Of a stretch of 64,000 nucleotides of DNA, positions 11,431-25,444 are shown in pieces. The translations under genes were made by a program, and so were the position numbers. The notes beneath the pieces are model-generated. The model did not search any database. It was not told the DNA's origin and was given only the letters and a program-made list of their open reading frames with translations. Positions within the stretch are counted from its first letter, which is position 1, and each line of letters starts with the position of its first letter. Source of the DNA: Homalodisca vitripennis (lineage: Eukaryota; Arthropoda; Insecta; Hemiptera; Cicadellidae); contig NC_060213.1 in the NCBI RefSeq assembly GCF_021130785.1, forward strand, positions 63,092,001-63,156,000, in the 5' to 3' direction.

Positions 11431-14400
11431 ATATTTTTAATTACTTGTGTTTATTCATATTACTACGAGTTTTATGAGATTAATTCTTGAAGCACTAAAC
11501 GAAACTTTATAGTATGATTATTTTGAATGTATTCAAGCAATAAAATGTCTAGTAGCCTCTACTGTTTTTATATTTTGTCACTCTCTAAACATAAAAGTTA
11601 AAGAAGAACCTTTTAAAAATATATACTTGCACAAAAAGTAACACTTGTTTTTACAGCTCTAGCTGGGTACCTATGCTTCACTATTTTATTGTGTTATGTG
11701 ATAACAATTAATCTGTATTAGGTACTGTCATAATTAAGTTAGTCATTAATATTTGTAAGTGTAAAGTCTTAAAACAACTAATTACGATATTAATTGTGCG
11801 AATCTCACGTTTCATAACTACCAGATTGTCAGTAGAGCTTAATTTGTTTTAAATACTACGTTTCAAGTCCAGTATAGCTCCAACTCATTTTCATAAAAGA
11901 ACAAGTTCAACAAATATGAATTTAAAATCCTACAATTTACAAAAATCTCCTCAGACTAAGGTAAATTAAAAGTAGTTCAATTATGAAAGACCAACTAACT
12001 ATTAACACCACAACCGGGTATACTACCTAAACCTGCTTGAATCCATAATTTTTGTCTGAGTATATTGCCTTAGAACAAGAGTGGATTACATGTGAGATCC
12101 TTTGTAGTTAGGCAATTGCCGTGTTACAGGATGTCGTAGACAAGGTATCCTGTTTGAAGTTACACGCTTTGTCAGCGTTCTACAAACAGGACTGTAAATT
12201 TACACCAAGTGTTGCATTTACTAGGAATGAACACTCACCTACATCTATACAAAGGCAGGAAACTGCCCTTGAGAGCTGATTGGAAAATTTTGGAGTATAA
12301 AAAAATTATGTATAATTTCAGTGACCTGATAAATATATTCCGAGATCGCTAAGTGTAAAAATAAATTTAAATATAATTAATTGGAGATGCCTGGCTATTC
12401 ATAAGAGTTTGAGTTGCTTAATCGTGGGGGTAGAATTTCGATGAGATCGTACCTATACGAGAACAGTCACGTTCAAAATATGAATAGTGCGTTACAGTAC
12501 TGATTACGTTATTATCAGACCGTAATAGTTGTGTTAAATTTGCTCTTTACAACTTGGCATCAAAGTTTTCAAGCTGTGTTGAATGTTTCAGACCTTTCCT
12601 GTATGTGGGTAAACTCAAAATGAACCTGTAATTGGAGCTTGACTCATTAATATTATTCTTAAAATACATCCTGAACTTGCCTGAACATATGGTCAGTAAA
12701 TAAAAGATCACTCTAACTCAGTATTGGCAGTAACTTTGTCCTTCATCTTCTACTTCACAATGTAGTGCAATCGTATGATGGTATAAAGGGGTTGGTGGTA
12801 CTCTTGCTGTTATGATGGATAATCGCCTCGCACTTAATGTAATAACACCAGACTTATCATCATTTGTGCTCTTGGCAGACTAAGAGACTATAAAGTTTTA
12901 AATGCAAGGTTTTTGTAAAATGATGAACTCCAAATTTTGCAATCAGTGACATTTTTTTGTTACATCTGTATTTTTATTACTATCATGTTTACGGAAATGT
13001 AATACATTATAAGATGTTTTATTCATGTATTACATTTCCAGCACTATATTCTCAGAACTAACTGATGTATAAACTTGTAATGTTCCATGAAGCGGCATGT
13101 AGACAAATTTGTATACTGAGCATGAATCTCCATGGTATTTTACTGAGTATTTTTTCAAACATTCTTTTAAATTGGTTTTGTACCATTTTGGAAACGATAA
13201 AACTGCAGAACAAACACTATTCTTACAATTATGACATTTGATTATAACAAATAACAAATGTAGCTTAACTATCAGAATTAAATAAGCTGTAAACGTGATA
13301 TTTTGACTTCAATTAAGCGAAGCTTGTCTAGCAACACTTGTTGTGGTTAAGTCCTTTCTTGTTACATATCAACGAAGAAGGGGTTTAGTAAATTTTCACA
13401 GTTTTGAAGTTAAGGTGGACTTAGTGTAAGGAAGGAGGTTTAACAAAACTACAATGGGTAGACTGTTATTGTATTTAAATTCCTAATCATATTATATATC
13501 GTGTTATTACCATACGTCATTATACACATCATAATTATTTTAATTTAATTCTGAATATAGAATTTGAGCGTGAGTAAAATGTAGACAAAACCAAATATTA
13601 CTTTTAATGGTGAAAAGTAAATAAGTCTTTGATATATTTTTGGAACGAAAAGCAATTTTATAGAGCTGAGAGGAATATTGTAAAAAACAAGCGATGTATC
13701 ATTGATAAAAATAAAAATGATCATTAATTTTATTAATATTAGGAAGTAATTTGTAGTGTTTATTTTATACCTTGTTAGGTAAATTCATCATTGTTTGCAA
13801 AACTAGCTTTATTAAGATACATAGACCTATATCGCCTAAACATGTTGTACCGTTGTAACAATTGATAGAGTGATATTTACTAAAGTAATTAGTCCATTAT
13901 ATTTTATAATGTTTTATTATGATAATCTATTAGTAATTAAACTGTACTATGATATACTGAACCAAATGTTGTTTGACATTGGAGATTTCCGAAAATTACC
14001 AATGCGTTGAAATTTCAGCACGTAGACAAGGGAGTACAAATAACCCGAATAACCGTTGTTCCTATTACTTCATAAATTTAATGACATTGTATCAAAACGC
14101 ATTAATAAATAAATAAAAATATATAATAAATAATTAAATTACAAATATTTCTATTTAAAAAATTGTTGGTATCAGGAAAAGCTTAAGTATTAATTAATTT
14201 AGATAATGAACTTAAAATTATTTTCATATTATTTAAGAAGTAATTAAGTAACTTGTCACCAAAAAATGTAAACATTTAAATTGTATAAAACCATTTTTAA
14301 TAATATAAAGATTATACAAAAGAATCAATTAATGAATCAATTAATACGCAAGTACGTATTTAAGATTTTTAGATTTTACATGTTTCTGGAGAATATTTGA

Positions 14401-14480
14401 AGTGGTTTGAATCTGCTTGATTATAGCTGTATTTCCTTTCTTTTCTTTTTTTTTGTAGCTGTTTGTAAGCTGCCCTTCTA
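11431..14480. other. AT-rich noncoding stretch of unit A
   Basis: No gene, RNA or obvious mobile element is seen. The only paralogy noticed is 11460-11570 with 28840-28960. The 75-codon minus-strand ORF at 13030-13257 has no recognisable motif or copy elsewhere in the window. Confidence 0.6.
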
Positions 14481-14489
14481 CCACGTAAC

Positions 14490-15050
14490 ATATACCGGGT
14501 GAGTTTTTTTAAAGTGATCCAATAGCTAACTTTTTAATTACATGACTTAGTACCACACTTTAAATTTGGAACTTATTCAATTTTAAGTTTCACTCAGGGA
14601 TACACTTTCAAATTTTTTGAAGATGGCCGCCATTTTCCAATATGGCAGCCAACTGTAAAATCTTAAAAATTGATGTAACTCGCCACCAGACGGCGCTGCA
14701 AAAGATAAAAGTTTTCAAATCTCCTGCAAATTATAAACTGCAATTAAAAGGCAGTTACGTATATTTAACTACCAATTACTATTTGAAGGTGCTAAGTTAT
14801 GATGTAGATTTGTCTTTAAAATATGTTTCTGGTTGAACTTAAAGGTTGAGTGTTAGACCACTTTATAATAAAGGACATGTACGTGTACAATACACTTTTG
14901 ATAGATTTTCATGATCGTGACATCAAGGCAAACTCTACGTTGGCGATGGAAATATAATTTACTTGAACCAGAAATGATCTTACTCGGGGGCAAAGCTTAC
15001 GAAAAGCGTGCGAAGCAGCGGGAAACAGCTGGTAGTGTATATATTTAAAT
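14490..15050 (-). mobile_element. SINE-like repeat fragment, opposite orientation to 57.9-58.06 kb
   Basis: The text 14670-14790 and 14980-15035 is the reverse complement of 57876-58055, including a GCGTGCGAAGC core and a terminal CAGCTGGTAGT-like edge. Diverged text also recurs at 25555-25720. Proteins are absent. The GC-richer 'GCGGCTTCGCACGC' signature is common in insect short repeats with LINE-derived tails. The exact family is not identified, and the small ORF at 14642-14836 is a by-product. Confidence 0.55.
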
Positions 15051-17234
15051 AGTAAATATGTAACAATAAAATAAACGTTAATTTATGTTTGTAGGGGAAA
15101 TAAATGTATTTTAAAATTAAATATTTTTACAAAACGTATTAAGAGGGTAGTTTTTCAAAAGTAATCAAATAATAAATACAAATTATTAAGATTTTATTTG
15201 TTCTATTTATAAATATCACTATATCCTTTCAGCACTATAGGAAGAAATATAGATTTAATGGATTGATTTAAACTTGAAATTGGAAAGTGAATGAGACTCG
15301 ACTATCAAATTGCCAAATACAAAACCTTAATAAACATAAATATGATTTTGTAATAATTACAGTTTTTTTTTAAGGAAATAACTCAATTTTTTCATATATT
15401 TTTCTCCTTGTAAGCTTTTGATGGATATAATACTAGACCTTTGATCGTGCATAAGCGTTTCTAAGCAGTTACTACCAGCCTTCTTGCTGATGTCCAATGG
15501 TTTAGCAGTGAAAAATATTAAAACACAAGTTAAAACATGTTTAAAAGGATAAATGGTAGTAGTCACATACATTATATAACGAAAACAAAAGAAAACATGA
15601 TGTTTTCGACCCCAAAATCAAGGTTACTGAAATGCTAATTAAATCAATTCTCATTAATAATTTTGCTGATTAATCAATCTTATGTTATCGTAAAGGTGGC
15701 AGATTTGCTGTCCTGAATCTTTCGTTAATAAAACATAAGTGATTAGTGTACTAAGAATAATAAAATAATTCCATAAACTGTTGGAATTATCGGTTTTTTA
15801 AGTACTACACAGATAGAGTACAGGTGCACATTAATTTCTGAGCTGAGTCTAATCAATTATCAATTAACATTAAAGATAAGGTAAAACACGTGGATGTAAA
15901 TATTTCCAAGCAACCTCAAGTGTGCTGGAAGACACATTTCCACCTAAGTGTATCTGTTGGTGTTCCAATTAACGGTACCAACGTTAGAGAGCTATCTAAA
16001 CTTTAACGGCGTTGATAGTATTGATCCGTTTCCAGTACTACTTGTTCTACATCTTATTTAATTTTACATCTTAATTAATGTAGAGCCATATCTTGGGTAA
16101 AGAGAATATAGAGAAAGAATATAAAATTTACATAGAATCTGATATTAAGGATATAAAATCACAGAAGAAAAACAACACCGGGGAAAAAATACACAACATA
16201 CACACACACACACAACAGAGGATATTTGGTGTTGTGTGTATTTGTTTGATATATAAAACATTTAAATTTTCAAATACCGTAATATTCAACTGCCAATTGT
16301 TTAAATAGTATACTAATTTGAAGCGAAAATATTTATTACAGACTGATAAATCAATCCATTTTGTATCACAGTTTAATTGGCCGGGTGTGAGCGAAGTCAA
16401 TAATTTGAAGGGTAGGAGAAATGTAATCTACGTCTTTCTATTATTTAGAAGACAAACAGACATGACGCTTACGTCGGGTTCTTTTCATACATAAGGTTTG
16501 ACGTAGACGGTTTTGTATGATTTGACAAGTACAAACTTGTACTGCAATTTATTTTGTAATTTAAGATGGTTCTTAAGAACAATATACGTTATTATTTAGC
16601 AATAAACACGGACACGCCAACACTTACGTAGATTACGTAAGATCAATTTCGTATTTACTACCAGTCAAAGAGATTCAAAGTTAGTACATTGCAGACGTGC
16701 AATAAAATATGGTCGGATTGTAAATTTGATTTCAATTTTACAAAAAATCATTAGATTCGAAATTTAATATTTTTATATGCCTGACAACTAAATTAAAAAT
16801 ATCTCTGAAAGAAATCAGTGCAAAACGAAGATTATTTTAAGTATAAATATTTGCTAGGGATAGTTTACTATTAATTATCAAATACTATCTTTGAGTTTAG
16901 AATAACATATAAACACAAATTAGTGAATATAACTGTTTGTGAACAGGATGAAATTTACCCATCAAGTGGAAAGTCCAAACGAAAGCATTTTCATAATCCA
17001 CTATTACAGGCAGTATGCGGTATTGTAACAATTGACCGGCTTATATTCTGTTTTCCTATTACTTATTTTCGTAATTATTTTAACAGTAGTAATGATCAGA
17101 GTAATATAGTATATATTTTTGTTATTACTTGCTATTGTTATCACTTTTCCTTTAGAGTATTATTGTAATATTACATAAAGGGTCCAAAACACCAAGTGTA
17201 ATGCAATACGCTTCGCTGAGATCGCATAAAATAT

Positions 17235-17238
<4 letters not shown>
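15051..17238. repeat. Noncoding part of unit A with islands shared with 36.0-38.6 kb
   Basis: Islands near 15985-16100 match 36130-36245, 16895-17030 match 36925-37100 (word TGGAAAGTCC), and 17040-17228 match 38445-38605. No conserved frame runs through them. The small ORFs at 15357-15572, 16093-16400 and 16923-17168 are not kept open in the copies. Confidence 0.6.

Positions 17239-17294
<56 letters not shown>
17239..17294. repeat. (CT)n microsatellite
   Basis: 28 uninterrupted CT units. The paralogous place in unit C (38605-38620) has only a short CT-like run, so expansion happened after duplication. Confidence 0.97.
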
Positions 17295-17296
<2 letters not shown>

Positions 17297-17930
17297 CTGT
17301 AGAGTGTTGTGACACTTGGCATTCACGTGACTACAGCACTCCCTGGTGGTGTGCGGGAGAACTAGGTCAACATCGCGTGTGACGTCACTACTGCTGTGAG
17401 AGTTTACTACAGGCTACCTGATCAGATAAATATGTTGAATATTTAGTTGCATAAACTATAGAGTCAATAATATTGACAATTCGTCAATATCTGTTGTAGA
17501 AGAACCTTGCATTAATTCAATATCATAATATTCAAAATGAGATCTAACGAATTATATTTTGATATATTCAAAAAATATAGTTGCATTGTGTAGAAAAATA
17601 AATTTCTCTAAATCCATATCAACATTTCAAATTTACTGAGATCTTTTCATTAATGGGACTGGTAGGATAATCCTAATGATGTACAGGGGGATATCTCTGA
17701 TAATTAAACTATAATTAAGAAAGAAACCACAGCTAAGAAAGTTACGTTTCAATCTAAATGCAAACCGCAAATTTTGTGAACTGTGTGATAATTTTCACTT
17801 TCACCCAACTCCAAAGACAATTTTCTCTTATAACTCTGCCATTTACAAAGAAGGATACGAAACAAAAGAATAGTCCCTTAGTGATAAAAAAATCGAGGTA
17901 AATTTTGTTATTTATTGATGTGGAGGAAAT
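17295..17930. other. Noncoding spacer with a CRE-type palindrome
   Basis: A GC-richer stretch (17295-17410) includes the palindrome TGACGTCA at 17380-17387. The remainder is AT-rich. No gene is seen. Confidence 0.5.
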
Positions 17931-18136
17931 TAAGTTGATAAATTCTGTAATATTTGAAGATACTGAGAAGTAGTGTTACTATGTTACTTTCATGTATCTC
18001 AGATGATATGAAGTTCTCATACATCTTAAAATATCACAAATGTATACACTGGTTATTAAATATTCCTTGGGTTGTTATTTATCTTTATTTATAAATGTTT
18101 TGAACTTATACTGGCACTGTACAGGATTCACCATTG
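17931..18136. repeat. Unit B copy of the LINE target region (empty site)
   Basis: Matches 1-175 joined directly to 4348-4377. The LINE site corresponds to TGTTTT at 18096-18101, where the sequence runs through without interruption. This is the pre-insertion state of the locus. Confidence 0.85.
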
Positions 18137-18760
18137 TACCTAATGACGATAAAACATGGGGGTGGTGACTTCTGAGGTCGAAGTATAAATACTCGAATTG
18201 CAAAGTTTTCTAATAAGTTCAATTTAATTAATGAAACTTACAAGCACCACTTTTAGTTTGTAAATTAAATGTATGCCTTGCCACGTTGCTGCCAATTTGA
18301 GTACAAGAACTAAAAATGTATATCTGATAGGTGGGCCTAAAATATCAAATGTTCTATGGAATTATGCTTACGATATTTTACTTTATAAAACTTTAAGATT
18401 TTACTTCCCTTCGCAATATGTAGACTCACAACCCGGGCGTCGGTGTCTTGGCACGAGACATTGAAGGTGTAGTCTAAGAAGGGTTATTTCTAGTCGGTAA
18501 TTATTAGAAGAGGAGTAGAAGTTATGAAAGTGGTAGCCATCTACTCAAATAATACGTGAGCTCGCGGACATAGCGCGCGAGGTGAAATCGGTCACGTAGT
18601 TGGGCTGCTACGAAGGGTTACAATAAAATATTCCTACGCGTGCCAATTAGGTAGTTAGTCCGTCGATAATTTAGTTCCGGAACATTGGATAAAAAATAAT
18701 ATTAAGTTGTACTGGCTAACTAGGTTGTGAAATGTTGCATTATATAAAATGGAACTAACT
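18137..18760. repeat. Conserved island of unit B, paralogous to 37610-38290
   Basis: A long island kept in units B and C, including CpG-containing words such as ACAACCCGGGCGTCGG and GGCTGCTACGAAGGGTTA. Unit C has an extra insertion near 38038-38065. In unit A the block is absent: the sequence jumps from the GTACAGGATT word (4371) straight to ACATCTAATTGG. No open frame is shared, so it is unlikely to be a coding exon. Confidence 0.75.
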
Positions 18761-20400
18761 AACGGTACAACATCTAATTGGCTGTATAGATGTGTGATTT
18801 TTTTATATGCATGTAACAACTAGTAGCATGTATTATTTACCGAACTTTTTGCCAAAAAAGAGCTGTTCATTGGAGTAAAGAGACAAGGAGGTTTTCAAAA
18901 TACTATGAAAAGCCTTTGAACAGAAATAATAATGAACAAATTATTTTACAAAATGTTTTCTAATATATTTTTAATCAAAATAATCTTCAACATCAACTAA
19001 TTCCTACATCCATGTAGGAAAAAGTTAGTGTCTCTTCAAAAGTCAATCTAAGTTTAGTGTATTTTGTTGTAAAGGAGGAAAATTCGTTTTGTTTTATTTC
19101 AAAGAAATACTGATACCATATTGTGCAACATTGTTCTTGTTAGGTTCAAGAAGTGAGTGGGATAAGTGAGTTAAGGCTGCCACTTGTGCCCTGATAATAT
19201 CAAGAGCTCCAGCAGCAAATACTTGAGAATCGATAACGCCAACGCTTTGGGAACGATGTCTGTTTATGCGCTCCACAACTTTGGAGTTTTAAGCTGCTAT
19301 TCTCTGCCTACCATCTCGTACATAACAATATTCTAGAAACAATATTGAATGATAAAAACTGTTGATTTCAGGACGTGCATAGAATTATAAGTTTGTAAAA
19401 AGAAATTATTATTCGAAGGTAAACTTAAATAATAATAATTACCTACATTTCGTAGTTATGTAAACCTTCTGATTTAATCTCTATGTTTCAACACAATCCA
19501 AAGTCACAGTGGAAAATCAAAGTCACACTATAACGAATTTTTCAGCGTTTCAAGAATTAAATTTCCACTTAAATGCATTTTGAAGTGAAATTTAAAGTTT
19601 GCTTGAATCTCCATATGAGCTCACTAACTGTTTATTAAAGACAGAGGGTAGAGCAGTCTTAAAGTACTAATATAATATGTACCATTATTTAGTTGTATTT
19701 TATGTAATACATACTTCCGCAACCATGTTACTCGTTACTGGTTAATATAAGTTACATCCGATGTTCTTGGAACTAAATTCTTGGCTGATTAATAACCTAA
19801 TTGGCACGCATATTAATTTTTCTCTCGTGAACTTTGTAGCTGCCGTTCCTGCTGCCGAGCAACAATCTCGAACGCCATGTCCGTGAGTTCAACCGAGTCT
19901 TTGACTTCTAGTCTCTGAGTACAATTTCGAGTGATTTTAGACTTCTAGTTTACTAATCTTCACTTTTTCCGACTGTAGCTGCAATGTCGGGCCAAGATGC
20001 TGACGTCAGAGATCGTGAGTCAACATCAACGTGAATGGAGGTCAATTTTAAAGTTTTTCAATTATTAAGTTCGTAGGAAAAATTCCTATAGAACATTGGA
20101 ACCACTCGGCCCACCCGTATGATATCATTTAGTTCATTATAACTCTAATTTGCAGCCACGTGGCAGTGCATTATTTTATGTTTAACATCTAGAAGTGGTG
20201 CTTTTATGTTTATTTGCCACAATTAAACATGCAACACACAAGTAAACTTTGAAAGTCGAGTATTTATGACTATGACCTCAGCGGTATCCAACCCTATGTT
20301 ATTTGTCTATTCAGTACAATTATTTAAATTGTGTACAAATTTTAATTATTAAAATTACATTCAACTTTGAATTATTAAAAGAGAAAAATGTATTATTACG
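18761..20400. repeat. Unit B islands, including the conserved core 19106-19296
   Basis: Collinear with 4380-5259 of unit A. It includes an additional, GC-richer part at 19820-20170 not seen in unit A, with a short ATG-initiated frame at 19984, a TGACGTCA palindrome at 20001-20008 and a GTGAGT donor-like word at 20015. No complete gene is seen. Confidence 0.6.
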
Positions 20401-21075
20401 TGATAATATTTCGATAATATTAGTAAAGTGTATTATAAGCACAAGATATTATCTGTGGAGTGTATATAACACTCCATTATCTCGACTGATGCACACTATA
20501 TGTCTTCCCCGGATGTAAACCGCACCATCAGTCTGGCGTTGGAACATTACATTCTCATTACCTTAGGGGTTTATTTTACAGGGGTTTTTACGACACAAGG
20601 CTGGGCTGTGCTGTACTGTTGTCATTCTACAAGTTTACCTCACATGAATGTAAATTATTACTTTCAGAAATTTCTTGCTCCAATACTCGTCATAAAGTGT
20701 GTTCCTTTATCTATAAGGTAAGGACAATGTTTTATTAAATTACCTCATTTGATTGTTTTAGAACCAGCGTAGTAAAATAAAATGTAACTGGAAAATTAGA
20801 TTTTTCCCAGTTGCATAATAGAGATCTGAACAAATGTATGTTCATCCGTTATAATCTAAGTTATACTTTTATAGTAAGTAAGTACGTACGCGTACGTACG
20901 TACGTACTAGATTTTACCAGTTGCTTGCTCAAGGCCTGTGCAAATGTCTATTAGTGTGCTATAATCAGGGTTATACCTTTATAGTATGTATATAAGTGTG
21001 TACGTGTATGTTCCTGATTTTAATATTTGTAGACTTGACATGTAAATTACGTATACTTCATGTTTGCAAGTTATT
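20401..21075. repeat. Unit B copy of the exon-like island
   Basis: Single copy of the island that is triplicated at 5260-6240. The acceptor-like word here is TTTATTTTACAG, and the donor-like word has decayed to GTAAATT. 20905-21050 continues the alignment to 6250-6403 but lacks the 98-base retroposon. Confidence 0.75.
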
Positions 21076-24050
21076 CCTAATTATAATAATAGGTATGATT
21101 AATCAAATTTGCTCTATTTGTAAAGTTATTATTAGATTATTTATACCACCAAGGAACAGATTAATTACAACTTAATAAGATTACACAATTATAAATATTA
21201 AAGTCGCACTCATAATAGTAGTTATGTACTGATAAAAAAAGTGTTTGTTTATGATGGAGCTTAATGATACTTCATGAAAAATTAATGGAAATGTTCATAT
21301 GAAGCATTAATCTAAAATGACGGTGTTAAAAATAAATATCAGATTTAGTAAAGATGAAATTCTTTTAAAATAAAATCTAAATGACAATTTTTACAGCTAT
21401 AATTTCAGTTTCTTTTTAGATTGTGACAGTAAAAATCGAATGAACCAGAAACTACTATAAGTGGAACGTTAAATATCAAATTGTTCACTTGTGCCAGCAG
21501 AAAATGCTGTACAATTAATTAACTTGTAATGTCGTTCATGCGTAATTCCTCCAGAATATTAGCAAATCCGTTCGATATATGGAGTACCTTTGCTTTATAT
21601 AAGTAGATAATTTGAAGATTACAATATTATAAAGGCTGTAATAAATCTACTGTCACAGTTATTGCCAAAGCAACACTGTGACTAAAGTCATTTAAGATTT
21701 ATTCTCAGATTTTAAAAGGATCTATGCCAAGCTCGTTTGGAGATCCCTGATTCATTATTAACACACACACTCTGCAAAGTTATTAATACAAAGATCTGGA
21801 GAATTCATGTCCGTTCCCTCCTAGTTTTGCTTATGCCTATGAATGATTTTTTTAACTTGTTTTAAGACATATTTTGTAATACTACGAATACATATCAATA
21901 GGATAACTTAACTTCAGTAAATATATTAGACCTATAGTATATTTAAATATTTAAATTTTAATTAAAGACCTATAATACGTAATGACTATTGATGTTGACT
22001 TATTTCAATTTTGTTTTAATACTTGAATGATAGCATTGCTTTTATCAGAAATGAAAGCCAAATTTTCAGACTGTATTACCCTTTCAATTCAAAATTCATA
22101 TGCAGTATAAACAGTATAGACATAAGTCCATAAACGTTGAAGATCTAGACATTTTTTTCGATAATCTCGAAACGAGTCAGAATCTCAAGTGACCATAACA
22201 TTTGTTATCAATAGTCGGAACTGTTTGGTACCGTATACTCTTTGAATGAGGCAACTACTGGAATAAAAATGGGTTGGCTAATCCAGAACTCTTCTCATAC
22301 TTCTCTCAAAAAACAAGCTTTGATGGACCTTAAAATATGACCTACATAGAAGACAGTATATTACATGTCATGTACCGTGCTGAAAGTATTGAATAAAAAA
22401 CTACCCCAGTTATATAAACGTGTATCAAAATTACATAGCAATTGTGTTCAACTTTTCGATGCTATATAGGCAGAGCTACCGTTCTTCCAAATGCTGGACC
22501 ATGAAACAAGAGTAGTGGATCAATAATTTACTGAATGCTGTTAATGTGATATTACCTTCATCAAAGGAGCGCCATTACGTGTTACAGACGCTAAGTAGAG
22601 TAGCCTACCTCTCAACCGATCTTGATGGAATCGGGCATAGGTTGGATAAACGGTCGGTTAAACATAAAATTGTAAAAACCAATATTAGATAGGTAACAAC
22701 ATTTTGGTAACTGAATTTATCACAGGCCTATAAAATACAACATCAGTTAGTTATTATATTTATAAAGAAATATATTATAATAATAGTGAACATGAACTCC
22801 CCCACATTAGTCGTTATTCACTGTTCCTGATCCTAACTCGTAAAAGATAGTAAGAAAAACATGTTTAAACCAGAAAGACGCGTGGTGAATTGTCAGTTTT
22901 GTTCACGAGAGCGGTGCTTAAGAAAAATGTTTTCTTGAAAGAATTGGTTAATTGGTTCCTCTTAGGAAGTCTACTGTAGATTATGTAACACGATGTAACA
23001 AGATGTGTAGGCTGTCTAAAGTAAAAACCGACTAACGAATTGTCTTTGTTTGGAATGGTAATAGTTTTAATATTTAAGATAATTTTTATCATTTAAGTAC
23101 GCTGGGGTGGTGTAATGCCTTAAAGTAAGGTGTAAGTCTTTAAAACATATTTAAAGTTATTTTATACAATTTAGTTAATCTTGAATCTTAGATTATAATT
23201 ATATGATTTTTATTACACTATAATCAATGAATAGAGTTAAAATTAATTTTCTGTATAATTACCAAATATGTTAGCACTGTATTGTAACCATATTATGGAG
23301 TATATAGTTTAGTTTAAAATACAAACATGTTACGGTCACAAAATTGATACTTCAAACTCATTGTGTATACAACATATATGTTATGTATGAAGGAAGGAAA
23401 AGTTTTGTCAAGTTGATTTGTCACGTTTTTAGGAAATACTTATAGTATATGTGCTATATAGCTTTAAAGTTATTAAAATGTTACACAAGTACACCGGCTA
23501 TAGATTATTCTGTTATCAATTAAGAAAAAGAAATATTGGTGAATTACTAAAAGCAAATATATAGTTTGCACTTTACTGTAATACACAATTTCTGTTGGGA
23601 AAATTCTACACTATACTATATGCGGACAGTGTGCGGACAACTCCAATGACTGACAGAGAGTCCACGTTTCCATTACATAATTAAATTCGTGCATTAGTGC
23701 GTTGTTTTCAGTGTCACATTCATCAAAATGGAAACCTTTTAACGGCCTGATTTACACAAAACTCGTGACCCGTCATTCGTACTTAACGTTGTAAGGCGAT
23801 TAGTTGAGTATTACATTTCGAAATAAAAGAATAAATACGGAAATTCTTTTAACCGATAAGCATAAAACCTAGAATTATTTAGAACGTTTAAGTAAATGAA
23901 TAATATATTAAGAAGAATGCAATTGAAAACATATTTGGTTTCGATATTAAGATTGTTACAATTAAATGATGATATCCTAGTGGAAGAAATATTGATTTGA
24001 GTGTTTTATCTTTATATATTTTTATATAAGATATATAAATATGTTTTATA
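21076..24050. repeat. Noncoding part of unit B, collinear with 6.5-8.9 kb
   Basis: AT-rich sequence aligned patchily with unit A. A segment near 21210-21600 has no counterpart in unit A, which suggests an insertion there or a deletion in A. The minus-strand ORF at 22865-23092 is not open in unit A. No gene is recognised. Confidence 0.65.
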
Positions 24051-24053
24051 TAT

Positions 24054-24084
<31 letters not shown>

Positions 24085-24100
24085 CGAGTATATATATACT

Positions 24101-24142
<42 letters not shown>
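24051..24142. repeat. (TA)n microsatellite flanking the Penelope-like fragment
   Basis: Two long runs of alternating T and A separated by a few other bases. They lie directly beside the 3' end of the Penelope-like element. Confidence 0.95.
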
Positions 24143-24722
24143 TCTTCTAAGTATTTTTTAAAGTAAATACAAAAACAGAAACAAAAATTCAGTGCTCATG
24201 TTTAATTTTTGAGTTCACAAAACTCTTCTTCAGAACCACACTGAATTAAAACATATAAACAGAACTCAAACCAATAACAAAAGACATAACCAACATAAAA
24301 TTTTAACAAATAAATACATAAACAACAAGATTCCAATCAGCTGTGCGTAGAATATTTGTAAATGTTTACATAGAACTAAACATTTTTGTTATAAAAAGGA
24401 AAAGAGAATCATCTTAGGTTCAACCCATCTGGTTGCCTTGATTTTAAAATTAATAGATGTGCGATTTCAACATTTCTTGAATTTATCAGATTGGTATTTT
24501 GATTGGGGTTTGGATCTAAATGGTAAATTCCTTTTAGGCTGAAGCAATTTTCTAATTTATTTTGATTGTGTTGAATCGCATGAGCAGATAATGGTCTCTC
24601 ATAATTTTGATGAACAACATCAAATCGATGATTAGTCATTCTCACTCTTAATGGAGTGATGGTTTTTCCAATATAGTCTTTGGGACAGAATTTACAGGTT
24701 AGTTGATAAATTGTGTTTCTAA
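24143..24722 (-). mobile_element. Penelope-like element, 3' fragment with GIY-YIG endonuclease remnant
   Basis: On the minus strand the frame entered near 24722 and running to the stop at 24409 reads a GIY-YIG-like domain: IYQLTCKFC, then DYIGKTITPLRVR, a tyrosine-isoleucine-glycine core followed by an arginine, and an H-rich segment. Penelope-like elements carry this nuclease after their reverse transcriptase. The reverse transcriptase is absent, so the copy is 5'-truncated. The untranslated tail (24408-24143) includes CTGAAGAAGAGTTTTGTG, the kind of tail these elements have, and abuts a (TA)n tract. Confidence 0.75.
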
Positions 24723-25444
24723 CAGCAAAATCGTAGCGTCGAGGTTTATCGTTAGGTTTTAGTTCATGTAATAACTGAATTTTAGTATGGATGGAGCATA
24801 AGGTGTTTGTGCAAAATTTTTAGGACTGTTGATCGAGGTAATCCTAATTCTAAACTTGCACGCCGACTAGACTTACCAGGGCTCCTCGTAAACAATTCTC
24901 TTACTTGATCAACAATAGCTTCAGAAAACTGGAGGTCTACCAGCACCTTTTCTATGTTGGACACTTCCCGTCTGTTCAAACTGCCTATACCAGCGTTTTA
25001 TAGAATTGTTACTCGGAGGATTGCGGCCATACTCTAAACGAAACCTTCTTTGAACAGTTATTACAGATCTGCTTTCATGAAACCAAAGAACACACCTTGC
25101 TTTTTCTTGCACACTAGCCATTTTGATACTGAGGTTAGTTTAGTGTTTGTTCAGTCAACTGTAATTAACAGCTGGTGTGGAAAGATCCATTGTTGACCAG
25201 CTGACTATGTCACAACACAAGTCATTAAGAAGAATCATACCTTACACCCACAGTTTAAGTGACATTTTTACTTTCTTTTTATAACTACTTTTTATAATTA
25301 TTGTAATGTATACAATTATTAATTTTCAGTCAGTATATAAAACTGTTTTAAATTTACAATTTAATAAAACAATTCCCACGTTTTTAAGTTGATTGGTTAT
25401 TTATTTATTCAATCTTAAAATGTGTACAATAATTTATAACCACC

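Noticed and set aside
19094..19276. 60-codon minus-strand ORF as a conserved protein
   Set aside because: The paralogous frame in unit A has a stop, and substitutions are spread over all codon positions and mostly change residues.
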